From Rhodeus uyekii (lineage: Eukaryota > Chordata > Actinopteri > Cypriniformes > Acheilognathidae), in assembly GCA_037043235.1 (NCBI GenBank), contig JAWRVZ010000102.1:2299001-2363000 (forward strand): a stretch of 64,000 nucleotides of DNA, in the 5' to 3' direction. Positions 50,701 to 61,743 of this stretch are shown piece by piece. The notes beneath the pieces were generated by a model that ran no database searches, was not told the DNA's origin, and was given only the letters and a program-made list of their open reading frames with translations. The translations under genes were made by a program, and so were the position numbers. Numbering within the stretch: the stretch's first letter is position 1; every line of letters starts with the position of its first letter.

Positions 50701-51696
50701 GCTTGCCAAAAGAGAGATGATCACTATGGTCAAAAATGTCTCCCGAGCCCTAATACATCAGATCTGTCTGATTACAGGTCTGAGACATCTGACAATAGTG
50801 GGTACCAGTCCCAGGAGGTTTTAACTGAGAGTGGAGAAGAGGAGGTAGAGGGGTTACGTGTCTTTCGAGAAATTATAAAACAAAGCAGAGAGAATCCAAA
50901 AAGAAAAAACCATGTAAAAGAGAATGGCTCAATGAAATCATCTACATGTATGACAGCAAAACATAACCCCAGTCCAAGTTTAAAAAGCAGTAATCTTACT
51001 TCTTTTCAGGATGCTAAAAGTGTAATACAAGAACGACTTTGCCACAGTAGATTGTCTAGCGATAAAAGTTCACTTAATGGAGATTCGTCAAAGTGCATGG
51101 ATTTAAAAGATAATGTGGACTCTGGAAACGGAGTGCTGATTGATAAAGGCAGGTGGCTTCTCAAAGAAAACCACCTAATCCGAAACTCTCCTCCTGCATT
51201 CATGGGAATGTATGGAAATGGAGACACAACATCAGCTGACACAGCTCAGGACAACAGGAGTGAGGATTCACCCTACCCGTATTGTGAGAACCAAGCCTCG
51301 CCTCTGGCGGTAATATCCTCATCAGAGCTGGAGGACATGGCAAAACCCCCTACACCGAAGTGTACATACTTCAATATGTTACATTGCAGTGACTCTGATC
51401 CTCTCTTGGATGACCAAAGTGTCAAAAGTGACAACGGTGGAGGGGACAGTAAGAGGAACAAGGAGCTTAAAGTATCTCCGATGGGTGAGTCTTCAAAAAC
51501 GTGGGCAAAGAAAAATGGAAGTATGTCTTCATTTGCATCTGTTGAGTTTAAACTACCTGATGGAAAAGTTCATCCTCAGGAGGGGTCAGGATCTGGTACT
51601 AACAGATCTCAGAATCAGGGCAGTCGGACAGTACAGGAGGAGGATTCGAGGGAGGGGTTAAGTCTTAGGTGTGGGCAGCACTGCCCAATACTATAA
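44746..51696 (+). CDS. rp1: Retinitis pigmentosa 1 protein (RP1, doublecortin-domain axoneme protein)
   Basis: RP1 binds and stabilises the axonemal microtubules of photoreceptor outer segments and is needed for ordered disc stacking. Coding exons: 44746-45414, 46013-46169, 46295-51696, 2,075 aa (human 2,156). Exon 2 has a long T tract and ACAG acceptor at 44734, and the ATG is 11 bp inside it. Doublecortin domain 1 covers about residues 36-118 (FYKSGDPQF, FKSFDALLDALSKKVPLPFGVR, TTPRGTHAV); domain 2 covers about 170-250 (FEALMDYISQVMQFPVVKLY, ILCSGIVVAAGNEPFRIGNYN). The giant last exon encodes a hydrophilic Ser/Glu/Asp-rich region with RP1 landmarks: PTEDDIEKSFRVNEDGSMTVEMKV, FRRPPTPGPR, YVENWLKKIEP and GVLIDKGRWLLKENHLIR. 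The protein ends LRCGQHCPIL and stops where human RP1 continues past CGQHCPIL. No frameshift or internal stop is seen. Dominant human RP1 truncations also fall in this last exon. Confidence 0.97.
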
Positions 51697-53328
51697 TTAA
51701 AAAGGGAAAATGTACCAGCTATAAGAGCTTTTATTTAAGGTATGGTCAGATTTTAGATATTTATAGAGATTTGTATGCTTAAACTGTTTGAACAGCACAT
51801 ATAATGTAAAGAACTGCAGTAATAAGACTTTAATTTTCTCACTTGGGTGCCTGCTGGACTGTAAGCATTAATTTGTAAAAACAAAATTGAGTGTTTTAAA
51901 CAGTTTGGGCTATTTCAAACATGTCTTTTCATTTCACAGGGGCTATATTGCACAGTTGATCTGATTTACTTGAATTTATTGAACTTCCTAAGTGGTATTT
52001 CTCATAGAGAAAGTAAGCTTTATTGTTGCATTTCCTAATATGGGCCTGTCTCTTATTTGAATTATAAGATGAAGACAAAATTCACTTTCAGCACCAAAAT
52101 ATGCTTCTTCTTTTTTCCTCCGGAGATGTAGAGACTCAGGCATACTAAAATAATAATAATACAAATAAATAAAACAAGGTGATGTGAAAGTTTAAAACAG
52201 TGTGTAAGATTCCTTTTTTGAAGGGTGGTCTGTTGAATGATCTTAAGATGTGTTGCCTCACTCTTTGAACTACATTTCAAAGCAGCTTTGTATGAACTCC
52301 CTAAATTATATATTGAAAAGGGATTACTGTTACTTTAAGATCATGTGGTTGGAATAGGAAGAAAGTGAACAATGCTTGGTTTGAGATTTTTTGTGTAGTT
52401 TATTTTTTGAGAAATGCTGTTTTCTTAATACAGTATTAATGTCATAGCACAATATCCTGGAAAGAGCACAATTTAAAAAAAATCTGATTGTGCATGAAGG
52501 CAGCTGTCATCATCATCACATTACATGTGATTTATTTTATTGTGATGATAAATAAGAAATCAAATAAAACATACATGAAGCACCTCTACAAAGGATATAT
52601 CTTATTTAAGGGTATACAGCAATTATATTAATGTAGGTCTTATATACGTATTTTCTTTTAGCACAAAAGCTGTATACATGCAGACAACTGATTGACATAA
52701 TTGAAAGTTAATGTAGCTACACACAGATCAAATTTAACAAATATATCAATTACAAACAGATTAGATAAACCAGACCAGAAATCACCAAAACACATTAAAA
52801 AAAGGATATATAGGCTAGGCACAAAGAAATTAGCTTAGTTCCCACTAAACTATTTTGTTAAAGAGTGCAGGGTTTAAAGAAATATTGCCAATGGAATATC
52901 AAACTGCTGAACTTGACTTTAATGTCAGTGTATGTGAATTGTTACATGCCTGCCATATAATGTGATTGCCTGTCAGAACCGACCATTGTGGCTGCTATCC
53001 AAAAGGTTTTGATTTTATAATGCAAATCGAAAGATAATTAAATTATTGTTTTTTTGTTTGTTTGTTTTTTGGAGGGGTGGGGGGGTTGTTGCAAAAATGG
53101 AAATTAGCATTGTTCTGATTGGACAATTTTGTTGACATATAACTTTGAAATAAAAACATGCTACTGAATAATAAACATTTGTTGATGAGGTTTGTATCAT
53201 GACATTATTTGCGTGGAGGTTGCATTTTGAAATGAATTGTAATTAATAATAATATAAACAATAAAAATGTGGTACTATATCTTGATGGAATACTGAATAT
53301 GTTCATGAGAAAATTCCACTCATTGCGC
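51697..53328. other. Interval between convergent rp1 and RDH-like genes
   Basis: No coding sequence is seen. The stretch is AT-rich 3' UTR and spacer between the rp1 stop (51696) and the dehydrogenase stop (53329). Confidence 0.5.
52563..52568 (+). terminator. Candidate rp1 polyadenylation signal
   Basis: AATAAA lies 870 bp after the rp1 stop, in AT-rich DNA. Other AATAAA copies occur near 52.16 and 53.15 kb. The rp1 3' UTR and the 3' UTR of the convergent dehydrogenase gene probably share this 1.6-kb interval. Confidence 0.35.
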
Positions 53329-55781
53329 TCAATCCCAGACAATTCCCAGCATCCTGCAGCTGAGCTCCCAAAGTTTCTCAGCCAGTTCATCGTCTCTAGC
53401 AGCTCTGGTGCATCTTGAAAGTCTGCAGTTGCTTTAGAAAAAGGGTGAGGAATAAAGGGGAAAAACAAAATAAATTTGGGCGACAGTCAATTTATACGTG
53501 ATGAGGCCTCTACAAATGTATTACCTGTAGTAACCGCCACTCTCTGTGTCTAATTCTGGTTGTACAGCACAGTAGATGGTAGTTTGTGCTCCCTGCACTG
53601 GGGTCTTTGTGAAAGGTCTGACAACTTTCCACATGATTAGAAGTCCAAGATTCATATGTCTTTTAAGTTCTGTTCGCACAATTCCTGGATGAACTGCATA
53701 TGCTGTGACACCTGTGTCTAAGGATTAAATGTAATGATAGATCAAAAAGTATTCCAAAATGTACCCACTTGTCCATTTATTGAATCTTCTGTTTATTAAA
53801 TGAACACTTACTCTTGAGTTTCTTGGCCAAGGAACGAGTGAAAAGGATGTTGGCCAATTTACTCTGACCATATGCCCTTCTACTGTGGTAATTCCTCTCA
53901 CTATTGATGTCATCAAGACTTATAGTGCCCCAACTATGAGCCATGGAGGAAAGGTTGATGATTCTTGAGGGGGCGGATCTCTTCAGTAGATCAATCAGCA
54001 GGAAGGTTAAAAGGAAGTGACCTAAGTGACATAAATTATTTCACATTTATATTTATCTTACAAGTATAAGTAATACATCTGCAGCATTAAACAAGCAAGA
54101 CAAGGTTTTAAAGTTGGAGCAAGATAGTTATGATATGATATAGAAAGGCTTAATAATGTTCATACATGCATTTTATGTTAAAAGATTACATTAAAGAAGT
54201 GCACAGAGGTCGTGTGCACTTGAATGAACGAGAAAAACACTGTACCCAAGTGGTTGACACCAAACTGCATCTCAAAACCATCTGCTGTTTTAGAGTAAGG
54301 ACACATCATGATCCCAGCATTGTTAATGAGTATGTGAAGTGCTCTCTCCTCTGAAAACAAGAGGAAAAAATAGGGGTTGAATCATTATTTTAATCTGCTG
54401 TATGAGGCACACTGGTATTTTTCAAATTTGTTTGATAAAATACACTTAAATCAAGTTTGAGTGTAACTATAAAGCTTTTTATTAATCACTTACCGTTGTT
54501 GATTACCTCAGCAAATTCTCTGATTGACTTGGTGTCAGATAAGTCAAGTTTTCTGACTACTATGTGTTGGTTCCCCGAGTCCTCCATGATCTCTTTCTGT
54601 GCTCCTTCTGCTTTTTCAAGGTCTCTGCAAGCCATTATGATCCTGGCCCCTGTGGAACAACTCCAAAAAAACATGACTGTTATCATTGGTGTCCTAGAAA
54701 GATACATTTGTGTACCATACATTTCATGTTTTTTAGTGTTTTCGTAACTGCAGTATAGAACATAAAAATAAGATAAATGCGATACCGCGCTTTGCCAGGT
54801 CTCTTGTGGTTTCTTTTCCAATTCCTGTATTTGCTCCAGTTATGATGACTGTTTTGCCATCGAGTCGGGTGCTAGATGACCACTGGACACCGAAAAGTTC
54901 TCTTTTTAAAAGCACACGGACAGGGAACAAATGTAAACTTCCTTTAAGAATAAATTCTTAAGAGATACAACAGTGAATGACAAAGGGAAATAAATATTAT
55001 AATATAAGTGAATAGGTAAGGGGAATTAAATATTTAAAAAAAGTGAATGAGTAAATAAGTCAATGAAAAAAAAGGAAATTAAACAGCAGTATTGGGGGTA
55101 ACACATGTTATGTAATCAGATTACTTTTTTGAAGTAACTTGCAGAATTGGGCACTCATGGGAACACAAGCTAGTCAGAAATAAAGTTGGCAGGCCAGAGC
55201 TTTACATTTCTGCAATCGAAGAATTCCCATTATTTTGAAATCGAAGAAAATAAGGGAATTAAGGTTAAGTACTGATTATGTGTAGGTTTATAAACAGAAG
55301 AGAGAGCACTGAAAGACACCTAATTTACAGCCCATTGCTCTTCGTGGGAAGAGAACTGCTACTGTCACAGAACTTTGTAAAAGCATTCAGAATATTTCAA
55401 GCTGATAATACGATGAATAACGATGAAGCAGAGAAAAGTAATATAATGCATTATTTTCCAAAGAAAATAAGTAACGCAATTAGTTACTTTGCGGGGAGTA
55501 ATTTATTAATGTAATACATTACTTTTAAAAGTAACTTTCTCCAACAAAGTAAAACAATATATAAAACAGTTACTATCTGGTCATGCTTACTTATTACAAT
55601 ACACTTGAATTGCATTACAATTACAGTATGAATTACTTTAGCAGAAAAACTAAAGGTTATGTGATAACAACTTACAGTACATCTTTTCCGTTATGAAATT
55701 GTGTTATATAATATATACAATTGCATGTTTACTTAAAAGACAGACATTATAAACCTACCTCAGAGTGTATATGTTGGACAT
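53329..55781 (-). CDS. RDH12-like retinol dehydrogenase (short-chain dehydrogenase/reductase)
   Basis: This is an NADP(H)-dependent short-chain dehydrogenase of the RDH11/12/13/14 group, which interconverts retinal and retinol; RDH12 acts in photoreceptors. Exons: 55781-55759, 54901-54786, 54649-54494, 54350-54246, 54021-53812, 53717-53525, 53431-53329; 906 nt, 301 aa, all phases consistent. The start MSNIYTLRELFGVQWSSS comes from a 23-nt coding first exon joined AG|A to exon 2; no other ATG exon fits the frame. TGANTGIG (29-36) is the cofactor loop, LINNAG (106-111) the structural Asn motif, Ser159 the likely catalytic serine (INLSS), and Y184-x3-K188 (YGQSK) the catalytic pair. RKLDLSDTKSIREFAE and CPYSKTADGFE closely match human RDH12. 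The N-terminus is short and lacks the membrane anchor of human RDH12, like other fish members. It reads convergently towards rp1. Confidence 0.93.
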
Positions 55782-57442
55782 CTTGCTTCATGCAAAGATG
55801 ATTTAAAGACAACACATGACTTCCCTCTTGAGTTGTTCACAGATACTGCACTAAAATACAATGCATAGTTTAACTTGAGCCACAGTACATTGGTTTGGAT
55901 TAGAAATTGAACAGACTAATCCAAGGCTAATCAGTTTAAATCACTGATCTACTGTTAACTCAGCGTGAATACATTCCTCACTGGATTCTGGGATTTTGCT
56001 GCATGTTTCGAAACTATTTATGTTGAATTTGGACAATCTAAAGATATATGAATCCATTTAAATTAATTGACAAATGTAAATGATCAGTAGTGTGGAGTAC
56101 AAAAAACAATTTATTCTTGAAATATGAACACATGTATGTTGGTTTAATTGTGTTTTGGTTTGGTTTTACTGTAGTTCCTGTTTTTTTCTCTCCTAATTTT
56201 ACTGCCATTGGTTTGTTCCCATGGTTTCTAATTAGCTCGCCTATGTTCCCTTGTGTATTTAATCCTTTGGTTTTCTTCATTTCCTTGTCTTGTGTTAGTA
56301 ATCAGTTTATTGTATTACGATGGCCTGCCCAAGAAAAATAGCCTCTGCTTTCCCTTTTATATAAAAATATAATTTATATAATAAATTATAATTATAATTA
56401 AATTATTATTATAAAAAAATTTTGTTTCCTGGAAACATTAAATATTTGTATTTAACATTAGTCATGCATTGTATTTGATCTTATCACGAAACATTGGAAT
56501 GTACCACCATTGGCCTCACCACCACCATTATTATATTAATTAGTTTTATATATTGCCAAAATAACATAATCTTATGAGAATATACTGTTACTTTTCATGA
56601 TCATCTTAGCTAGCAGAAGACAAGACAAAGACTATTATAAGCACAGTGGAGTGCATAATAGAAAGACAGTTAGAAAAAGAGAGCAGGAAGGCCAGATTGA
56701 GAAAGGAAACATTGCAAAGTAAAACTTGCTAACTTCCTCATATGTGCTGTAGAGATTTGTAAATCTTTAATCTCTACTATGGCAAATAACAGTCAAGAGG
56801 TGTTTCCTGAGGGCTTTGGAGGCTGGCTGTTAGACACTGACAGAAGATTTACACATGAACTGACAAACTGACATCACATTCATCTTCAGCTCTCTTGACA
56901 CCCACAGGGAATGGTTGCTGTTACATCAAACTGTCAGTCTGCTGTTGCTGAAGGACTATTGATATTCAATATATGATTGATATTAGGGCAAATGGGTAAG
57001 TATCTGCAACTGTTTTCTTGATGTGCCAAACTCTGTATCAGAATAGTTATTTAAAATAGCTGTTTCAGTATAATTTTACTGAATAAACCCAGGTTATATA
57101 TATATTTTTAAATGACTAAAACGGTCAGTTATGCAGATTTCTTTTATTGTCTTCATCTTTTTCTCTTTTGCTGTTTTTAAAATGGAAAGGTGTTTAGAAG
57201 CATTACAAGGGAAGTGTTTTGAAACTTCTGCTTCTGCTAATATTACCTCAAGAAAGAACCGTCAAATTCAGCAAATTTAAAACACCCTAAAAGATAGGAC
57301 AGATCTTCGAGTCCTTTTTCTCCTTCACAGGTATGATATGAATAGGCTATTGATGTACCAACATACATTTCAAAATGTTAGGGGAAAAAAGATAAACACT
57401 GATAAGAAGAACATTTTCTCATCAATCTCATCTGTTTTTCAG
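55782..57442. other. Divergent interval between the RDH-like gene and gpr141
   Basis: Contains the CRX-like motif pair (55897-55922) and, at 56,160-56,345, a fish repeat (CCATTGGTTTGTTCCCATGG, CCCTTGTGTATTTAATCC) that looks like the reverse form of the one at 12.7 kb. The far part is probably gpr141 promoter and 5' UTR. Confidence 0.4.
55897..55922 (-). promoter_or_regulatory. Paired CRX/OTX motifs upstream of the RDH-like gene
   Basis: GGATTA at 55897-55902 and TAATCC at 55917-55922 form an inverted pair of CRX/OTX core sites 116-141 bp upstream of the ATG, in the expected promoter position. This would suit photoreceptor expression, but the motifs are short. Confidence 0.35.
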
Positions 57443-57478
57443 GGCAAAAACATTTTACCAGGAAAAGAGTAGGAAAAA
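57443..57478 (+). other. Candidate non-coding leader exon of gpr141
   Basis: A 36-nt stretch is bounded by a good acceptor (tctgtttttcag) and a good donor (gtgagt) 105 bp before the coding exon acceptor. It looks like a short 5' UTR exon. The downstream intron would be only about 105 bp. Confidence 0.4.
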
Positions 57479-57591
57479 GTGAGTTTATGTTAAATCTCAT
57501 AATAATATATATAAGACTCTTTTTTTATACTTGGTTTATAACATGTTTAGCATTGCTTTTACTTTTTTTTTTTTTTTTTACAGTGTCAGGC

Positions 57592-58485
57592 ATGGTCATA
57601 AACAACACCACAAACCACACTGGCCTGCCAGAGGACTTCAGAATTACTCTTCTGGTCTTATACACATTCATCTTTGTTTTTGGGACTCTTAATGTTTTAC
57701 TAATGTCCTGTATGCTACAGTCCCAAAGACGTCTCTCTTTCACCAAAGTGTCTGTGATCAACCTAATAACGGTGCACTCCATTTTCCTTCTCACAGTTCC
57801 CTTTCGCATTTATTATTACGCTTGGGATGACTCCTGGATTCTAGGCAGGTATTTCTGCAAAATTGTCAGTATTATGATTCATGCCCACATGCATCTTGCA
57901 TTTATCTTTTACGTCTTTCTTCTTATTGTGCGTTATGTGGAGCACTCTGTTCAGCACCACGGGTTAAAGTTTCATCGCATCCTTCATGCCACAACTGCAA
58001 GTGCAATCGTCTGGTTGGTCATATTCGGCTCGATATTCCCAGCAACTATAGTTAACTATGGAACCACGCAGAATAATTCCAATCAGTGCTTTCATTTCGG
58101 CCAGGCTCTCAGGAAGCCAGCTGTGAAGACGTTAAACTATGCTATTTGCATACTAATAATACTGATTTGGAGTGTTCTGGCATTTTTCCAAGTTTACTTT
58201 TTGCTATCTGTGACTAAAACATTTGGAAAGGCCACATGTCAACGTCAAGAGTTCTGGGCACAATTAAAAAACGTTGTTTTCCTGTCCGTTATGTTTTTTT
58301 GTTTTGTGCCCTATCAAGGATTCAGAGTATATTATGTGAGTGAATATGGTAAGACTGAAGACATGAATCATATAAATGAAGTATTTCTTTCGGTCACTGC
58401 TTTCAGCTGCTTTGATATGATTGTTTTTGCTGGTAGAGATTTAGGCAAACTTATAAATTCAAAGGGATGGTTCTACTGTTTATAA
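57592..58485 (+). CDS. gpr141: Probable G-protein coupled receptor 141
   Basis: An orphan class A (rhodopsin-like) receptor of the plasma membrane, 297 aa on one coding exon that begins after a long T tract and CAG (57583). The start is the ATG of MVINNTTNHT, 8 bp inside the exon; the N-terminus carries N-glycosylation sequons (NNT, NHT). Seven hydrophobic segments are visible. Segments shared with human GPR141 as I recall it: VINLITVHSIFLLTVPFR (TM2), FCK with the TM3 cysteine, HAHMHLAFIFYVFLLIVRY (TM3; VRY in place of DRY), QEFWAQLKN in loop 3, FVPYQGFRVYY (TM6) and EVFLSVTAFSCFD (TM7), the last replacing NPxxY as in GPR141. Ligand unknown. Next to it is a candidate non-coding leader exon. 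Confidence 0.92.
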   Translation: MVINNTTNHTGLPEDFRITLLVLYTFIFVFGTLNVLLMSCMLQSQRRLSFTKVSVINLITVHSIFLLTVPFRIYYYAWDDSWILGRYFCKIVSIMIHAHMHLAFIFYVFLLIVRYVEHSVQHHGLKFHRILHATTASAIVWLVIFGSIFPATIVNYGTTQNNSNQCFHFGQALRKPAVKTLNYAICILIILIWSVLAFFQVYFLLSVTKTFGKATCQRQEFWAQLKNVVFLSVMFFCFVPYQGFRVYYVSEYGKTEDMNHINEVFLSVTAFSCFDMIVFAGRDLGKLINSKGWFYCL

Positions 58486-58599
58486 CAACTATATTGACTT
58501 TATTTGGTTTCTACAATTTTATTGATGTAGTTATCTGATTTTCATTTTATTTTGTGCCTTATATGCTTACAATAATCTTGCATGACAGAATGTTTGGAA

Positions 58600-58605
58600 A
58601 ATAAA
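58600..58605 (+). terminator. gpr141 polyadenylation signal
   Basis: AATAAA lies 115 bp after the gpr141 stop codon, just before a long AT microsatellite. This is the first and best-placed signal. Confidence 0.6.
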
Positions 58606-58626
58606 CTATGTACAAAATGTATAAAC

Positions 58627-58629
<3 letters not shown>

Positions 58630-58690
<61 letters not shown>
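58630..58690. repeat. (AT)n microsatellite
   Basis: Pure AT dinucleotide run shortly after the gpr141 polyadenylation signal. Confidence 0.97.
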
Positions 58691-58692
<2 letters not shown>

Positions 58693-59505
58693 CTTTGTAC
58701 TTGTGAACTTAAAAAAACCCGTAATAAAGTGGTTTAGTATGCTTACACTCTGTTGAGTGATAAGGTTCATCATAACCGTATATCACTAGTGCTAACCATA
58801 AAGTTTACTACAGATCCATCACTGTTTAGAGGAAGCCATGGATTTAGGGGTGTCGCACAAAGACAGCCTTTTCAAATAATAAAACAACACCATGAGATAA
58901 GTCAAAGCAATATAAATAAATCACATGACACCTACAGCCTGCTTGTCAGGTATAGGGGTTGATAGAGTTCAACAAAGAATTACTTTTTGTATTTTAGCAA
59001 CCTCTAGAGGTCGTTGAAATACTTGCGTGATTGTTCAAAATACGGTACATCCTCCATCGACTTTTTAAAACAACTCCTAAGAACTGCTCCATGCCAAAAG
59101 TAACCTGACGTCTGTTAGGATGTATAACATGTCTTATTCCTCCTCATACTTTAAATATGTTCTTTTTTATGTTGGACAGAAAGACCTCCTTACCTATTGG
59201 TTATGACTGTTTCTGACAGTCAGTTAAATTAGTAAGGCCTTTGAAAAACAAATAAATTACACACACTGTCCTGACAGTTATAGAAGGTTTTGGCGACTAA
59301 CTATTAAACCTCTGGACTAGTATGTTGAACACTTGGCGAAACCAGCCACTTCCAGTAAAATATGACTAATAATATACTGTCATACCATAAACATTATCAT
59401 GTGGAACCGATCAGCACCCATCATAAACTGCAAAACACACCGCAGATATGGTTTCTCTTGACAACCTGGCTAGAGGTCAACTAAAATATATATATTATAT
59501 ATACA

Positions 59506-59581
<76 letters not shown>

Positions 59582-59912
59582 GAGTTCACTTATCTCAATT
59601 TACGGTTAACTTGCCAATCCTATTATGTCGACGTTTTTGAATTGGAACCTCCAAACTCCCTATTTGTCTTAGCATTTTCTTGTGGGTTATGTCAATTCTT
59701 TTACGTCGCCGAAATCTAATATCTTGAGCACAAAAGAGTGACAAATTCGCCACTTCACATAGTTCTAGATTACCTAGTTCACTGCGCACGTGCTGAGTTT
59801 GCCTTGCACCTGGATCGCGGTCTTTTCACTCCAATGACGGTTCACTCACTGTCGTTGATCTCGTCTGAGGGATGACACGCTGTAGCTATTCTGTTTTTTT
59901 TTTCTTCCAAAA

Positions 59913-60145
59913 ATGTCTGGAGGTGTTAAAAGATCACTCAATCAATTAATCAATCAATAGATGAAAATCTGTACAATCAATCAATAGAGAAAAATTATGA
60001 AATCGTACTGCAGCTAGAAAAAGGAACAAAACCGGCAGAACTTAGTCGTCAACATGGCATTCCAGAAAACACCATTTCAGGATGGAAAAAGAAGGCCGAC
60101 GTGATAAAGCAAATGTACAAGAAGTCTGTCTTTGATCCAGAAAGA
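59913..60145 (+). pseudogene. Pogo/Tigger-type transposase, N-terminal remnant
   Basis: An ATG at 59913 starts MSGGVKRSLNQLINQ and meets a stop in a TCAAT-rich expansion. The frame from 59987 then reads YEIVLQLEKGTKPAELSRQH, GIPENTISGWKKKADVIKQM and YKKSVFDPE, the CENP-B/pogo helix-turn-helix DNA-binding domain. The DDE catalytic core is absent, so the element cannot move itself. Confidence 0.75.
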
Positions 60146-60334
60146 CATGCATTTTACATGCCTTTTGTTGTTAGCAAACATACACAGTACAGTGTATGTA
60201 CATTTTTTTAGATGAATGCCGATCGCTTCATCAAACAAATCGCGGCAACATTGTTGTGTAAAAAGACACTAAAAACACGAGCATGTGCATTCTCATTTAA
60301 TAACTCACATCATGTCCATCAATAAATTGTCTTT

Positions 60335-61145
60335 CTTGCGAGGGTTGTTGTCTTTGACATCTCTCTGACAGCTGGCGTGCTATGCTTCCACTATCACTCT
60401 GACAGCTGGCGCTGATAGGCTGTCTGACCTGTCAATCATGCAAGAAGACGTGATTGGCTGTGCTGCCATGAGGGCGGGCTCTTCTCATCTCATCTTACAC
60501 GCGTCTTAAAGCAGTGGTCCCCAACCTTTTTTGTGCCGCGGACCGGTAAACGTCTTATAATTTTGCCGCGGACCGGTGGCGTACCGAGTTTGTTGACGGG
60601 GGGTGGGGTGGGTAGTGTTGGAGCACGTGAAAATATTTTGGACCATTGCTAATGAAAATTTGTTGACTGGGTGCGCGCGCTCTTCTCCAACACCTCAGCT
60701 GCAGACGTGTATTGATGATGATCAGAAGATCATTGGGGGGGGTTGCGCACTCTCCTCCGACACCTCAGCTCCAGGCACCACACTCTCGCGTATATTTTGC
60801 GCATGCGCCAATATGCTCTTCCTTGCGCGGCCCGGTACCATCGCCGCGGACCGGGGGTTGGGGACCACTGTCTTAAAGGGACGAGCTGCTGCACAGAGGG
60901 GGAGACACACTTGTGACTTGTGTTTGTTTTCTTATTGTGTGAATTTCGTGCACAAGCATGAACAGTTATGAATAACTGAAGTCATGTGAGCAACATTTGA
61001 AATTCGAAATGTGATCTTACACAAAAATGTTCATCAATCTATGTGTGTGGGTTATGCCAACGATTTTTTAGACAAAACCCAAAACCCGCTAGTTATATGA
61101 GCGCGCGGATTATCTGCTTCTGCGGGTTATATGTGGGAAAATATA
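60335..61145. mobile_element. Second-layer DNA element nested in the Tigger-like element
   Basis: Shares GCGAGGGTTGTTGTC, CTGTCTGACCTGTCAATCAT, GAAGACGTGATTGGCTGTGC and TTTGTTTTCTTATTG with the copy in tcea1 intron 8 (35959-36430), and ends with GCGGGTTATATGTGGGAAAA, the complement of that copy's start. The left boundary is uncertain. Confidence 0.6.
60512..60870. mobile_element. hAT miniature element with intact 8-bp target duplication
   Basis: A 359-bp element with perfect 15-bp inverted termini, CAGTGGTCCCCAACC and GGTTGGGGACCACTG. It is flanked on both sides by TCTTAAAG (60504-60511 and 60871-60878), the 8-bp duplication expected of hAT transposons. It is GC-rich with repeated GCCGCGGACCGG and has no coding capacity. 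Confidence 0.92.
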
Positions 61146-61743
61146 TGATATATGGGTTATCTCACGAAATGGTTATCTCGATGCTTTTTTGCAACCCTCG
61201 AGGCTGTTGACAGAACCGAATTCCACTGTATTTCAATTTTAAACAGCAATGTAAATAGAGTATAAGCACTGCTCAACTTAGCAGATGATTTAACGGGGTG
61301 CAATAACTGTGAAGGGAGCAAACCCCACATCTAGCTCACTTTGAGCAAAAGTTATAACCTGGTCTCTGAACGGAGATTCAAGATTCTAAAAGCCTAAGTT
61401 CCATGGAAGACTCACCTGACGGAGCATTAAACATTCACTTAACTGATGCAAGTGTGAGCAGAAACGCTTTTTTTTAGACAGAGAGCTTTCAATGATTTTA
61501 CACGGAGCTGCTCTAAAAGGAAACCTGTCAAACCTCAAATATCAAAGGCAGGTCTGTGGGGCTGTTGAAGGGCATGGCATGTTAAGTCTTCCTTGTGCAT
61601 GCATAAAAATATAATCACCAAGCCATTTGTTTACAACTGGGCAATCATCCATATCGCTATGGAAGATAAAGTATTTACATAAACTTTAAGCATGGAGGGT
61701 GTGCAGCCACCATCCAAATGCTCCTGCAAGAGAGATGGAATAA

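Larger units (their letters stand above)
59577..61228 (+). mobile_element. Pogo/Tigger-like transposon remnant with nested insertions
   Basis: The left end AGTGGAGTTCACTTATCTCA and the right end GAACCGAATTCCACTG are inverted-repeat termini with TA at 61229-61230; the left end abuts a TA run (59480-59577). It is the longer relative of 7099-7715, in inverse orientation. It encodes a broken transposase N-terminus (59913-60145) and is interrupted by a second element that itself contains a hAT element. Confidence 0.75.

Noticed and set aside
51690..51790. A frameshift that would restore a human-like RP1 tail after CPIL.
   Set aside because: The +1 frame gives only a short TII resemblance and soon stops; no extended similarity to the human tail is visible.
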